A stretch of DNA of 64,000 nt from Mycobacterium sp. IS-1264. GTDB taxonomy: Bacteria > Actinomycetota > Actinomycetes > Mycobacteriales > Mycobacteriaceae. The notes under the pieces are model-generated. The model searched no databases. It was not told the origin of the DNA and saw only the letters and a list, made by a program, of their open reading frames with translations. Where the stretch lies: the NCBI RefSeq assembly GCF_001954195.1, contig NZ_MBES01000052.1, positions 246,898-310,897 on the forward strand, read 5' to 3'. Numbering within the stretch: position 1 is the first letter of the stretch; each line of letters begins with the position of its first letter. The position numbers were made by a program, and so were the translations under genes. Below, piece by piece: positions 51,729 to 61,702 of this stretch.

Positions 51729-52499
51729 CTATCTGCGGCGTGCCGCGGCCAATCGCGCGGCGAACTCCGGTGACTGGATGGAGTAGACCTGCGGACCCAG
51801 TTCGGTGCGCATCGCGAGTTCGTGGTGCTCGGTGTCCAGCGCCCCGGGGCTGGCCGTGGCGCGCATCGTGGCCTTCGTTGCCAGCACCACGTCGCGCGGT
51901 GCGCCGGCGGGCCCGGATGCCAGCTCCAGCGCCGCGGCGACGGGGTCGTCGGCCACGCTGAGAGCCAGCCCGTGGCGCACGGCGGATTCGGCGTCGAAGC
52001 GCATGCCGAACAGCAGCGCGGCGCGCGCCACCTGCGGGCCAACCGCCCGCTGCAGCATCCATGTCGCGCCGCCGCCGGGGTGCAGTCCGAGCTTCTGGAA
52101 ACGCGCGTCGAACAACGCCGCCGGCCCCGCAATGCGCACGTCGGCGGCCATTGCCAAGTTGAGCCCGGCCCCGACGGCGGGGCCGTTGACCGCGGCGATC
52201 GTGGGGAGCGTGCAGTTGCCGACGGCCATGAAGCCGTCGTAGATCCGCGTCAGCCCCGACTCCGCCGCCCCGCCGCCCGCGGCGCCCAGCGCGCTGAGGT
52301 CGGCACCCGCGCAGAATGCCTTGCCGGCCCCGGTGACCACCACGGCGTGCACGCCGGCGTCGGCTTCGGCCCGTTCCACGGCGCCGCGCAGCAGCGCCGA
52401 CATCTCTGCGGTGAACGCGTTGCGCCGGTCGGGGTCGTTGACGGTGATGATTGCGACGTGATCGTCTACGCGGTAGAGGACTAGGTCGGACTGGGCCAT
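51729..52499 (-). CDS. echA14: Crotonase-family protein, EchA14-like
   Basis: 256 residues. [16 protein letters not shown] and [16 protein letters not shown] give the oxyanion hole; the catalytic Glu positions are Asn (GAGLNL) and Phe (FDARFQKLG). The position between the bkd genes and lipQ matches Rv2486/echA14 in M. tuberculosis, which is why I give that symbol. ATG 52499 is used; a TTG two codons upstream is possible. Neither has a clear ribosome site. Confidence 0.85.
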   Translation of the reverse strand: MAQSDLVLYRVDDHVAIITVNDPDRRNAFTAEMSALLRGAVERAEADAGVHAVVVTGAGKAFCAGADLSALGAAGGGAAESGLTRIYDGFMAVGNCTLPTIAAVNGPAVGAGLNLAMAADVRIAGPAALFDARFQKLGLHPGGGATWMLQRAVGPQVARAALLFGMRFDAESAVRHGLALSVADDPVAAALELASGPAGAPRDVVLATKATMRATASPGALDTEHHELAMRTELGPQVYSIQSPEFAARLAAARRR

Positions 52500-52536
52500 C
52501 GCCAAAGACTACGTCGCGGCCTCGGCGGGCCCGCTC

Positions 52537-54294
52537 CTAGATTTCCGCCACCTCGTCGGCGTAGCGCCCGGGGCTGACCAGCGACGCCAACGCGCCGGTC
52601 AACGTCATCAGCGCCGCGGCGACGAACACCACCACCAGCCCGGCGTGGAATGGCCCCGAGATCAGCGCCGGGAAGAACGACTTGCCGGTGAGCACGCCGG
52701 CGTTGACCCCGGGTTGTTGCAGTGCATGCGAACCGGCGAGCAACTCCGCGATCGGGTTGTAGCCCAGAAACGCCGCGAACAGGCTGCCCACCGGGGGCAG
52801 TCCGGCGACATCCCGCGCCACCGCTGCCGACACACCCTCGGCCTGCAGCCCGCCGTCCAGTGCCTGCGGCAGCGTGTTCGCCAGCCCGACGACCATCAGC
52901 GAGAAGAAGACGCCGATCGACAGCGCCGAACCGGCGTTGAAGAACGTCGCCCGGACACCTGACGCGGCTCCGCGTTGGTCGGCCGGGACGCTCGACATGA
53001 TCGTGGCGGTGTTGGGCGCGGTGAAGATGCCCCCGCCCAGCGCATTGAGGAAAATCAGCACCGCGAAAACCGGGTAGTCGAAATCGACCGGAATCAGCAC
53101 CAGGCCGATGAACGTGGCCGCCATCAGCAGCATCCCGGCGACCGCGAACGGCCGCGCGCCGAACCGATCCGCCAGCCACCCCGCCAGCGGCGCCGCGATC
53201 AGGAACCCGATCGTCGCCGGCAGCATATAGATGCCCGCCCACAGGGGCGTCGACTCGAAGCTGTATCCGCGAAGCGGCAACCAGATGCCCTGCAACCAGA
53301 TGATGAGCATGAACTGCAGGCCGCCGCGGCCGCTCGACGCCATGAGGTTGGCCAGGTTGCCCATCCCGAATCCCGCCGACCGAAACAGCCGGATGTCGAC
53401 CATCGGCTGCGCCGCCCGCAGCTCGATGACGCAGAACGCGACCAGCAACAGCAGCCCGACCGCGATCGAGCCCAGAACCAATGGGTTCGTCCAGCCCGTC
53501 GCTCGGCCACCGTACGGCTGGATGCCGTAGGTGATACCAACCAGGACGACGGTCAACCCGACGGCGAACGTCACGGTGCCGGGCCAGTCCAACGGGCCCG
53601 GCGTACGCACGCCGATCTCGTGCAGCGAGCGCACGCCCCAGACGGTGCCCAGCACGCCGATCGGCACACCGACCCAGAAGATCGCCTTCCAGTCCCACTC
53701 CGCCAGCAGGCCCCCGAGCAGGAGGCCGAGGAACGAGCCGGCCACCGCGGCCACCATGTTGAATCCGAGTGCCATCCCGCGCTGATTGCTCGGGAACGCG
53801 TCGGTGAGAATCGCCGCCGACAACGCCATGAGGATTGCGCCGCCGATGCCCTGGATTACGCGCCAGCAGATCAGCCACATCGCGCCTGCGCCCTCGTGGA
53901 AAGGGTCGAACGACAGCGCGATCGCCGCGAACGTAAACACCGCGAAGCCCACGTTGTAGATGCGCACCCGGCCGAACATGTCGCCCAGTCGTCCGACCAA
54001 CACCACCAAGACCGCCGTGACCACCAGGTAGCCCATCAGCATCCACAGCAGATAGCCGATGTTCGACGGGGCCAGCGGCTCCAATCCGATCCCGCGGAAG
54101 ATCGACGGCAAGGAGATCAGCACGATCGATGCGTTGATCATCGCCAGCAGCATGCCGAGCGTGGTGTTCGACAGCGCGACCCACTTGTAGTGGGGGTGGT
54201 CGACGTCCCATCGGAGGCGACGACCCTCCGGTTCGGCCGGGGCCAGCGTCGGGTTCGTCGAGGCGGGGCCCATCAACCCAAAACGCATAGGCAT
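52537..54294 (-). CDS. MFS transporter, DHA2 (EmrB/QacA) 14-TM drug-exporter type
   Basis: 585 residues with about 14 hydrophobic helices. Motif A-like GRLGDMFGRVRIYNVGF, motif C-like NMVAAVAGSFLGLLLGG, and ICWRVIQGIGGAILMA are typical of DHA2 proton-coupled exporters. A large periplasmic loop carries the variable segment ALDGGLQAEGVSAAVARD. Likely exports an amphipathic compound or lipid-related metabolite; no specific substrate can be named. Transcribed toward the echA14-like gene, 37 bp apart, and divergent from the lipQ side across the tRNA gene. Confidence 0.9.
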   Translation of the reverse strand: MPMRFGLMGPASTNPTLAPAEPEGRRLRWDVDHPHYKWVALSNTTLGMLLAMINASIVLISLPSIFRGIGLEPLAPSNIGYLLWMLMGYLVVTAVLVVLVGRLGDMFGRVRIYNVGFAVFTFAAIALSFDPFHEGAGAMWLICWRVIQGIGGAILMALSAAILTDAFPSNQRGMALGFNMVAAVAGSFLGLLLGGLLAEWDWKAIFWVGVPIGVLGTVWGVRSLHEIGVRTPGPLDWPGTVTFAVGLTVVLVGITYGIQPYGGRATGWTNPLVLGSIAVGLLLLVAFCVIELRAAQPMVDIRLFRSAGFGMGNLANLMASSGRGGLQFMLIIWLQGIWLPLRGYSFESTPLWAGIYMLPATIGFLIAAPLAGWLADRFGARPFAVAGMLLMAATFIGLVLIPVDFDYPVFAVLIFLNALGGGIFTAPNTATIMSSVPADQRGAASGVRATFFNAGSALSIGVFFSLMVVGLANTLPQALDGGLQAEGVSAAVARDVAGLPPVGSLFAAFLGYNPIAELLAGSHALQQPGVNAGVLTGKSFFPALISGPFHAGLVVVFVAAALMTLTGALASLVSPGRYADEVAEI

Positions 54295-54494
54295 ACAAAC
54301 TAATGGAAGCCGTGCGGGCGCGTGTTCCCAGGGGCTGACACGCGCCGCCGGATTTCCCGGTACCTGTCGGTCGAGTTAGCTGGCGGCACCCCCGCGTCGC
54401 GCTCAGCGCGCCGCTCACCGCCTTCATGCCGCGTTCACCACACCGGCGACTCGGACCGCCGAATTGTCTGGAACCCCGGCAAGGCGTTTGCCGG

Positions 54495-54568
54495 TGCCCC
54501 CGGCACGACTCGAACGTGCGACCTAGGGATTAGAAGGCCCTTGCTCTATCCACCTGAGCTACGGAGGC
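54495..54568 (-). tRNA. tRNA-Arg, anticodon UCU
   Basis: On the minus strand the sequence folds as a complete cloverleaf: acceptor GCCTCCG pairs with CGGGGGC plus discriminator A, D-arm AGCTCAGG...AGC, anticodon loop CTTCTAA (anticodon TCT) and T-arm GTTCGAGTC. The final CCA is not encoded. It reads AGA codons, which are rare in this genome. Confidence 0.95.
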
Positions 54569-54753
54569 AATGTGCAGGTCAGTCTATCTAATCGGGCCGC
54601 AGATCCGATTAGCTGGCCGCCACGCACGCGAAAAGTCTTCCCGCGCCGGGCTTATCGGTTATGGTGTGAGCCTCGACACACGCACAACATCGGCTGGTAA
54701 ACAGCCGTTAACCGCAACGAGGCGTGTGCATAACGTCGAGGGGTGGCGTTGCT

Positions 54754-55998
54754 ATGAGCGTGGCCATGAACTTGACCTCGCGCTGGTCGTCGGCAGGTGC
54801 CCAGGCACTGCGCCTGGCGGCCGATGCCAGAGATACCTATCGCGCTGGCGCGCTGCTGCTGCGCGGCTCGCCCTTCGCGGTTGGCTGGTTTGCCGGCTGG
54901 CTGTCCGCGGAGTTTCCCCCGCACGTCGTGACCGGGCACGCCCTGTCTCGCGTATCGCGCCCATCCATCGGCCGCGTCGGCGCCAGCTGGGCCGCGCAGC
55001 GGGCGGATCAAGCGCTCACCGCCGCGCTCGAGGAGTCCTTCGGGCCCGACTTCCGCGAGCTGGTGTGCCATCCGACCTGCGAGCAGTCCGAGTGCGCGCC
55101 CCGCGACGGGCTGATCCGCATGCCGGGCCCGCACCGCAAGTACGCGCGGCACACTTCCGACATCTCCTATGGCCCCGGCGGGCGCCACCTGCTGGACATC
55201 TGGCGGCGTCATGATCTTCTCCCGGGGCGCCGTGCGCCGGTGCTCATCCAGGTTCCCGGCGGCGCGTGGGCCGTCAACGGCAAACGCGGTCAGGCGTACA
55301 CGCTGATGAGCCGGATGGTGGAGCTCGGCTGGATCTGCGTCTCCATCGACTACAGCAGGAGTCCGCGGTCCACATTTCCGGCGCACATCATCGACGTGAA
55401 GCGGGCCATCGCCTGGGTCCGGGAAAATATCGCCGACTACGGCGGCGACCCCGATTTCATCGCGATCACCGGCGGGTCCGCGGGTGCGCACCTGGCATCG
55501 TTGGCCGCCCTCACCCCCAACGACCCGGAGTTCCAGCCCGGCTTCGAAAATGCCGACACGACGCTGCAGGCGGTCGCACCGTATTACGGCGTCTACGACT
55601 TCACCAGCACGGAGAACATGCATGAGCTGATGATGCCGTTCCTCGAGCAGATCGTGATGCGTGCTCGCTACGCCGATGCCCCCGAAAAGTTCAGGGCGGC
55701 ATCGCCGATTTCATACGCGCATGCCGAGGCGCCCCCGTTCTTCCTGCTGCACGGCGAGAAGGACGAACTGGTTCCCTGCGGCCAGGCCCGCGCGTTCTGT
55801 GCGGCCCTGCGTGCGGCCGGGGCGCCGACGGTGGCCTACGCCGAGCTGGCCAATGCCCACCACGCGTTCGACATCACCCCGACGGTTCGATCACGGCTGG
55901 CCGCCGACGCCGTCGCCGACTTCCTGGGCGTCGTCTACGGGCGGCGCACCCACTCGCTCGTGGATTCGTTGCCGCTGACGGCTTCTTCGGCCAGCTGA
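54754..55998 (+). CDS. lipQ: Alpha/beta-hydrolase, carboxylesterase/lipase LipQ
   Basis: 414 residues. The alpha/beta-hydrolase core has oxyanion motif QVPGGAWAVN, nucleophile elbow GGSAGAH, acid HGEKDELVP and base NAHHAFD. From memory it matches M. tuberculosis LipQ (Rv2485c, 421 aa), and the gene order with Rv2484c, plsC and plsB2 supports this. ATG 54754 has GAGGGG about 10 bp upstream. Probably hydrolyses short-chain or lipid esters; it precedes the acyltransferase genes with a 149-bp gap. Confidence 0.9.
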   Translation: MSVAMNLTSRWSSAGAQALRLAADARDTYRAGALLLRGSPFAVGWFAGWLSAEFPPHVVTGHALSRVSRPSIGRVGASWAAQRADQALTAALEESFGPDFRELVCHPTCEQSECAPRDGLIRMPGPHRKYARHTSDISYGPGGRHLLDIWRRHDLLPGRRAPVLIQVPGGAWAVNGKRGQAYTLMSRMVELGWICVSIDYSRSPRSTFPAHIIDVKRAIAWVRENIADYGGDPDFIAITGGSAGAHLASLAALTPNDPEFQPGFENADTTLQAVAPYYGVYDFTSTENMHELMMPFLEQIVMRARYADAPEKFRAASPISYAHAEAPPFFLLHGEKDELVPCGQARAFCAALRAAGAPTVAYAELANAHHAFDITPTVRSRLAADAVADFLGVVYGRRTHSLVDSLPLTASSAS

Positions 55999-56147
55999 GC
56001 CGGGCCACCCGCACGCGATCCCCGCGCCGGGGTCGCGCCTTTCACCAGCGCGTCGAGCCGACTAGCGTTGTGTTGGCTACTGGATGGCAAGTCCGAGGCA
56101 GGAGGCTTGGTCGGCGGTGAGAAGGTTGGCGCGTCGAGTTGACGATC

Positions 56148-57620
56148 ATGGCTGAGTCCGTCGAGGCGGTTGGATTGTCCGACGAACTTGGACCGGTCGA
56201 CTATCTAATGCACCGGGGGGAGGCGAACCCCCGGACCCGCTCGGGAATCATGGCGCTGGAGCTCCTCGACGCGACGCCGGACTGGGAGCGGTTCCGGTCA
56301 CGGTTCGAAAACGCGTCACGACGGGTGTTGCGCCTGCGGCAGAAAGTTGTGGTGCCGACACTGCCGACCGCGGCGCCGCGGTGGGTGGTCGATCCCGATT
56401 TCAATCTCGACTTCCATGTGCGCAGGGTGCGCGTGTCAGAACCCGGCACGCTGCGTGAGGTATTCGATCTGGCCGAGGTGATCCTGCAGTCGCCGATGGA
56501 CATATCGCGCCCGCTGTGGACCGCCACCCTGGTCGAGGGTCTGGCCGACGGCAAGGCTGCGACGCTGCTGCACGTCAGCCATGCCGTGACCGACGGCGTC
56601 GGCGGCGTCGAGATGTTCGCGCAGATCTATGACCTCGAGCGCGACCCACCCGCCAGACCGACAGCGCCGCAACCCATTCCGCAGGATCTGACGCCCAATG
56701 ACCTGATGCGGCAAGGCATCAACCACTTGCCCTTCGCCATCGTGAACGGTGTCTTGGGTGCGGTATCGGGGGCCGTATCGGCCACCGGGCGAGCGCTTTT
56801 GGACCCGGTGTCCACGGTTTCGGGGATCGTGGGCTACGCCACGTCGGGCATGCGGGTGATCAACCGCGCCGCCGAGCCCTCGCCGCTGCTGCGGCGGCGC
56901 AGCCTGGCCACCCGCACCGAGGCCATCGACATCCGGCTCTCCGATCTGCACAAGGCCGCAAAGTGCGGCGGCGGATCGATCAACGACGCCTACCTCGCCG
57001 GCCTGTCCGGCGCGCTGCGGCGCTACCACGAGGCCCTCGGCGTCCCGATCAGCACGCTGCCGATGGCGGTGCCCGTCAACCTGCGGGCCGACGCCGACAC
57101 CGCTGGCGGCAACCGATTCACCGGCGTCAACCTGGCGGCCCCGTTGGGCACCGCCGACCCGGTCGCCCGGATGAAGAAGATCCGCGCGCAGATGACGCAG
57201 CGCCGCGAGGAGCCGGCGATGAACATCATCGGTTCCATCGCGCCGGTGCTGAGCGTCTTGCCGACGGCGGTCCTGGAGGGAATCACCGGTTCGGTCATCG
57301 GCTCCGACGTGCAGGCCAGCAACGTCCCGGTCTATCCGGGGGACACCTACATCGCCGGCGCAAAGATATTGCGGCAGTACGGGATCGGCCCACTACCCGG
57401 GGTGGCGATGATGGTCGTGCTGATTTCCCGCGGCGGCTGGTGCACGATCACCGTGCGCTACGACCGGGCCTCGGTGCGAAACGAGGCGTTGTTCGCCCGG
57501 TGCCTGCTCGACGGTTTCGACGAGATCCTGGCGCTGTGCGGCGACCCGAAACCGCGCGCCGTACCGGCGTCGTTCGCCGAGCCGGCCGGGTCGGCGCCTC
57601 GATCGGTGGCCGGCTCATGA
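56148..57620 (+). CDS. Wax ester synthase / diacylglycerol acyltransferase (WS/DGAT family)
   Basis: 490 residues, homologue of M. tuberculosis Rv2484c. The acyltransferase motif (HHxxxDG in the family) reads SHAVTDGVGG, with the first His replaced by Ser, which is tolerated in some members. PLWTATLVEG and NVPVYPG are further family segments. Makes triacylglycerol or wax esters from acyl-CoA. ATG 56148 is chosen over TTG 56139 by comparison with that family. ATGA overlap with plsC. Confidence 0.93.
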   Translation: MAESVEAVGLSDELGPVDYLMHRGEANPRTRSGIMALELLDATPDWERFRSRFENASRRVLRLRQKVVVPTLPTAAPRWVVDPDFNLDFHVRRVRVSEPGTLREVFDLAEVILQSPMDISRPLWTATLVEGLADGKAATLLHVSHAVTDGVGGVEMFAQIYDLERDPPARPTAPQPIPQDLTPNDLMRQGINHLPFAIVNGVLGAVSGAVSATGRALLDPVSTVSGIVGYATSGMRVINRAAEPSPLLRRRSLATRTEAIDIRLSDLHKAAKCGGGSINDAYLAGLSGALRRYHEALGVPISTLPMAVPVNLRADADTAGGNRFTGVNLAAPLGTADPVARMKKIRAQMTQRREEPAMNIIGSIAPVLSVLPTAVLEGITGSVIGSDVQASNVPVYPGDTYIAGAKILRQYGIGPLPGVAMMVVLISRGGWCTITVRYDRASVRNEALFARCLLDGFDEILALCGDPKPRAVPASFAEPAGSAPRSVAGS

Positions 57621-59311
57621 GCCCCGCCGACGAGCGGGACATGCGGCTGCCCGGCTCGGTCGCCGAGATCCTCGCCAGTCCGCCCGGCCCGAAGATCGGA
57701 GCGTTCTTCGACCTCGACGGCACCCTGGTTGCCGGGTTCACCGCCGTCATCCTCACCCAGGAGCGCTTGCGGCGCCGCGACATGGGCGTCGGCGAACTAC
57801 TCGGCATGGTTCAGGCGGGTCTGAGCCACACGCTCGGACGCATCGAGTTCGAAGACCTCATCGGCAAGGCCGGCTCGGCGCTGACCGGACGGCTGATCGA
57901 CGACCTCGAGGAGATCGGCGAGCGCCTTTTCGCCCAGCGGATCGAGTCGCGGATCTATCCGGAGATGCGCGAGCTGGTGCGGGCTCATGTCGCCCGCGGC
58001 CACACCGTGGTGCTCAGCTCGTCGGCGCTGACCATCCAGGTCAATCCGGTGGCCCGCTTCCTCGGGATCACCAACATGCTGACCAACAAGTTCGAGACCA
58101 ACGAAGACGGGTTGCTCACCGGCCGGATAGTGAAGCCCATCCTGTGGGGCCCGGGCAAAGCCGCTGCGGTGCAACGGTTTGCGGCCGAGCACGACATCGA
58201 CCTCAAAGACAGCTACTTCTACGCCGACGGTGACGAGGACGTCGCCCTGATGTACCTGGTCGGCAATCCGCGGCCGACGAACCCCGAGGGCAAGATGGCC
58301 GCCGTCGCCAAGCGTCGCGGCTGGCCGATCCTGAGATTCAACAGCCGCGGTCGCGTGGGACTGCGGCGGCAGGTGCGAACGCTCGCCGGCTTCGGTTCGA
58401 TGTTTCCGGTCGCGGCCGGCGCGGTGGGCATTGGTCTGCTGACCGGTAGCCGGCGCCGCGGCGTGAACTTCTTCACGTCCACTTTTTCCCAGTTGTCGCT
58501 CGCGATCGCGGGTGTGCACCTGAACGTCGTCGGCAAGGAGAACCTGACCGCGCAACGGCCCGCGGTCTTTATCTTCAACCACCGCAACCAGGTTGACCCC
58601 GTCATCGCCGGGGCGCTGGTGCGCGACAATTGGGTCGGCGTGGGCAAGAAGGAGCTCGAAAAGGACCCGATCATGGGCACGCTTGGCAAGCTGCTCGACG
58701 GGGTGTTCATCGATCGCGACGATCCGGTCGCCGCGGTGGAGACCATGCACGCGGTCGAAGATCGGGCCAAGAACGGGCTTTCGATCGTGATCGCACCCGA
58801 GGGCACTCGCGTGGACACCACCGAGGTCGGTCCCTTCAAGAAGGGACCCTTCCGCATCGCGATAGCGGTGGGAATTCCCATCGTGCCCATCGTGATTCGC
58901 AACGCCGAGATCGTCGCGGCCCGAAACTCGACAACGATAAATCCGGGCACGGTCGACGTCGCGGTGTTCCCGCCGATCCCCGTCGATGGCTGGACATTGG
59001 ACACGTTGCCGGAGCGCATCGCCGAGGTGCGCCAGCTCTATCTGGACACCCTGGCCAATTGGCCCGTCGACGAGCTGCCCGAGGTCGACCTGTACGCGGA
59101 GAAGAAGGCGGCAAAAAAAGCCAAGCCGGCCGCCAAATCCGCCGCGCGCAAGGCCCCGGCGAAGAAGGCTACCGCGAAGAAAACCAGCAGCGGGAAGAAA
59201 TCCGCCGCGAAGAAGGCGGCCAGTAGGGCCAAGCCTGAGCCGCATGCGTCCAAGGTCGCTCTCAAAGACGGTGAGGTACAACAGCCTTCACGTCCCAGAG
59301 GGCGGCCGTGA
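57617..59311 (+). CDS. plsC: HAD-PlsC fusion: 1-acylglycerol-3-phosphate acyltransferase
   Basis: 564 residues in two domains and a tail. Residues about 28-245 form a HAD phosphatase-like domain ([25 protein letters not shown]). Residues about 300-490 are a PlsC acyltransferase (NHRNQVDP for HX4D, EGTR). The last 80 residues are a Lys/Ala/Pro tail ([21 protein letters not shown]), like the tails of mycobacterial histone-like proteins. Matches M. tuberculosis PlsC (Rv2483c). Produces phosphatidic acid; the role of the HAD part is uncertain. Its stop overlaps the GTG of plsB2. Confidence 0.93.
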   Translation: MSPADERDMRLPGSVAEILASPPGPKIGAFFDLDGTLVAGFTAVILTQERLRRRDMGVGELLGMVQAGLSHTLGRIEFEDLIGKAGSALTGRLIDDLEEIGERLFAQRIESRIYPEMRELVRAHVARGHTVVLSSSALTIQVNPVARFLGITNMLTNKFETNEDGLLTGRIVKPILWGPGKAAAVQRFAAEHDIDLKDSYFYADGDEDVALMYLVGNPRPTNPEGKMAAVAKRRGWPILRFNSRGRVGLRRQVRTLAGFGSMFPVAAGAVGIGLLTGSRRRGVNFFTSTFSQLSLAIAGVHLNVVGKENLTAQRPAVFIFNHRNQVDPVIAGALVRDNWVGVGKKELEKDPIMGTLGKLLDGVFIDRDDPVAAVETMHAVEDRAKNGLSIVIAPEGTRVDTTEVGPFKKGPFRIAIAVGIPIVPIVIRNAEIVAARNSTTINPGTVDVAVFPPIPVDGWTLDTLPERIAEVRQLYLDTLANWPVDELPEVDLYAEKKAAKKAKPAAKSAARKAPAKKATAKKTSSGKKSAAKKAASRAKPEPHASKVALKDGEVQQPSRPRGRP

Positions 59312-61674
59312 CGCAACCGGTCGCAGATACCAGCGCGGTATTGGCCGCGCAGGACTCGCTGGTATTGGCGTCCATGCACACGGGCGTCGAACGGGAGCTG
59401 GTGATGGATTGGCTGGGCAAGCAGCGCGCCCGGCACCCGGAGACCAGGTTCGACGTACTGAAATTGCCGTCGCGTGATGCGCCACCGGCGGCACTGACCG
59501 CTCTCGCCGAGCAGCTCGAGTCCGGCTCCGAATCCGCCGACGACCGGTTGGTCGTTCCGGTGCGGGTGTTCTGGCTGCCGCCCGCGGACCGCGGCAGGAT
59601 CGCCAAGGTGGCCGGGTTGCTACCCGGCCGAGATCCCTACCACCCCAACCAACGTCAGCAACGACGCATCCTGCGCGATGCCCCCCACCGGGCGCGCGTG
59701 GTCGCAGGCGAGCCCGCCAAGGTGTCCGAACTCCGACAGCAGTGGCGCGACACCACCGTCGGTGAGGATAAGCGCGACTTCGCGCAGTTCGTCACCCGCC
59801 GCGCGATCTTGGCGATGGAACGCGCCGAGTACCGAATCCTCGGGCCGCAGTACAAGTCTCCGCGGTTGGTGAAGCCGGAAATCCTGGCGTCCACACGGTT
59901 TCGCGCCGGCCTGGAGAAAATCCCGGGTGCCACCGTGGAGGAAGCCGCGGGGGTGCTCGACGAACTCGCCACCGGCTGGAGCAGGGTGTCCGTCGACCTG
60001 GTTGGCGTCCTCGGCAGGGCACTCAGCCGCGGCTTCGACCCGGAGATCGACTACGACGAGTATCAGGTCGCGGCGATGCGCACCGGGCTGGAAGCACATC
60101 CGGCGGTACTGCTCTTCTCGCACCGGTCCTACATCGACGGCGCGGTGGTGCCGGTGGCGATGCAGGAGAATCGGCTGCCGCCCGTGCATGTGTTCGCCGG
60201 CATCAACCTGTCGTTCGGGGTGATGGGGCCGCTGTTGCGCCGTGCCGGCACCATCTTCATCCGCCGCAACATCGGCGATAACCCGCTATACAAGTACGTC
60301 CTGCGCGAATATGTCGGCTACATCGCCGAGAAGCGGTTCAACCTGAGCTGGTCCATCGAAGGAACCAGATCGCGCACCGGAAAGATGTTGCCGCCCAAGC
60401 TCGGTCTGCTGGCCTATGTGGCCGACGCCTACCTCGACGGCCGCAGCGAAGACATCCTGCTGCAGCCAGTGTCGATCAGCTTCGACCAGCTACACGAGAC
60501 CGCCGAATACGCCGCGTACGCCCGCGGCGGCGAAAAGACACCCGAGGGCATCCTGTGGCTGTACAACTTCATCAGGGCGCAGGGCGAACGCAACTACGGG
60601 AAGATCTACGTTCGCTTTCCCGAAGCCGTATCGATGCGCGAGCACCTCGGTCCGCCGCACGGCTCGCTGGCCCAGGATCCGGACGCCAAACGGCTTGCGC
60701 TGCAGAAGATGTCGTTCGAAGTGGCGTGGCGGATTTTGCAGGCGACGCCGGTGACGGCGACGGGATTGGTGTGCGCGTTGCTGCTGACCACCCGGGGCGC
60801 GGCGTTGACGCTCGATCAGCTGCACCACACCCTGCAGGATGCGCTGGACTACCTGGAGCGCAAGCAGACCCCGATGTCGACCAGCCTGTTGCGGCTGCGC
60901 TCCCGCGACGGGGTGCGTGCGGCGGTCGACACATTGTCCAACGGTCACCCGATCACCCGCGTCGACAGCGGCCGGGAACCGGTGTGGCGCATCGCGCCCG
61001 AGGAGCAGCACGCCGCGGCGTTCTACCGTAACTCCCTGATACATGCCTTCCTGGAGACCTCGATCGTCGAGCTCGCGCTCACGCACGCTAGGCGCGCGAA
61101 AGGCGATCGCATGGAGGCGTTTTGGGCCCAGGCGATGCGGTTGCGCGATCTGCTGAAGTTCGATTTCTACTTCGCCGATTCCGCGGCATTTCGGCACAAC
61201 ATCGCCGAAGAGATGGCGTGGCACGACGATTGGGAGGCCCACGTCGCCGCCGGGGGTGACGAGATCGACGCGATGCTGTTCTCCAAACGCCCGCTGATGG
61301 CGGACGCCATGTTGCGGGTGTTCTTCGAGGCCTATGAGATCGTCGCCGACGTGTTGCGTGACGCGCCGGCCGACATCACCCAGAAGGAACTGACGGAGCT
61401 GGCGCTGGGGGTGGGCCGGCAATACGTGGCGCAGGCCCGGGTGCGCAGTGGCGAATCGGTGTCGACGTTGCTGTTCGCCACCGCTTACCAGGTGGTCGCC
61501 GACCAGGATCTGATCGCGCCCGCTGCCGACCTCGCCGAGCGACGGATCGCGTTCCGGCGGGAATTGCGCGACATCATCCGCGATTCCGATCATGTCGGGC
61601 GGATCGCGCGCGATCAGTTCGTCGCCCGCGAGACCAGGGCCCGGTCGGGCCGCCTGGACAGCCAACCTCTGTAG
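59308..61674 (+). CDS. plsB2: Glycerol-3-phosphate acyltransferase PlsB2
   Basis: 788 residues, close to M. tuberculosis PlsB2 (Rv2482c, 789 aa). The acyltransferase motifs are SHRSYIDG (HX4D), [14 protein letters not shown] [33 protein letters not shown], and [11 protein letters not shown]. Catalyses the first acylation of glycerol 3-phosphate in glycerolipid synthesis at the membrane. GTG 59308 overlaps plsC, making one coupled unit with WS/DGAT and plsC: sequential acylation steps toward phosphatidic acid and triacylglycerol. Confidence 0.95.
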   Translation: MTQPVADTSAVLAAQDSLVLASMHTGVERELVMDWLGKQRARHPETRFDVLKLPSRDAPPAALTALAEQLESGSESADDRLVVPVRVFWLPPADRGRIAKVAGLLPGRDPYHPNQRQQRRILRDAPHRARVVAGEPAKVSELRQQWRDTTVGEDKRDFAQFVTRRAILAMERAEYRILGPQYKSPRLVKPEILASTRFRAGLEKIPGATVEEAAGVLDELATGWSRVSVDLVGVLGRALSRGFDPEIDYDEYQVAAMRTGLEAHPAVLLFSHRSYIDGAVVPVAMQENRLPPVHVFAGINLSFGVMGPLLRRAGTIFIRRNIGDNPLYKYVLREYVGYIAEKRFNLSWSIEGTRSRTGKMLPPKLGLLAYVADAYLDGRSEDILLQPVSISFDQLHETAEYAAYARGGEKTPEGILWLYNFIRAQGERNYGKIYVRFPEAVSMREHLGPPHGSLAQDPDAKRLALQKMSFEVAWRILQATPVTATGLVCALLLTTRGAALTLDQLHHTLQDALDYLERKQTPMSTSLLRLRSRDGVRAAVDTLSNGHPITRVDSGREPVWRIAPEEQHAAAFYRNSLIHAFLETSIVELALTHARRAKGDRMEAFWAQAMRLRDLLKFDFYFADSAAFRHNIAEEMAWHDDWEAHVAAGGDEIDAMLFSKRPLMADAMLRVFFEAYEIVADVLRDAPADITQKELTELALGVGRQYVAQARVRSGESVSTLLFATAYQVVADQDLIAPAADLAERRIAFRRELRDIIRDSDHVGRIARDQFVARETRARSGRLDSQPL

Positions 61675-61690
61675 TCGCAGCGCCCGCCCA

Positions 61691-61701
61691 TACCCTGGGT
61701 A
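61691..61701 (+). promoter_or_regulatory. Probable -10 box of a leaderless promoter, in a short palindrome
   Basis: TACCCT (61691-61696) lies 6 bp before the ATG at 61703, the spacing of leaderless mycobacterial transcripts whose first base is the start codon. There is no ribosome site. The 11 bp TACCCTGGGTA form a palindrome that could bind a repressor. Confidence 0.5.
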
Positions 61702-61702
61702 C

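Noticed and set aside
52975..54303. 442-codon plus-strand frame opposite the MFS exporter
   Set aside because: Composition is His/Arg/Gln/Asp-rich without any fold; the minus strand encodes a well-formed 14-helix transporter.
54495..54568. tRNA-Arg as an attachment site of an integrated element
   Set aside because: The tRNA is intact, and no integrase, phage gene or repeat of its 3' end was seen nearby.
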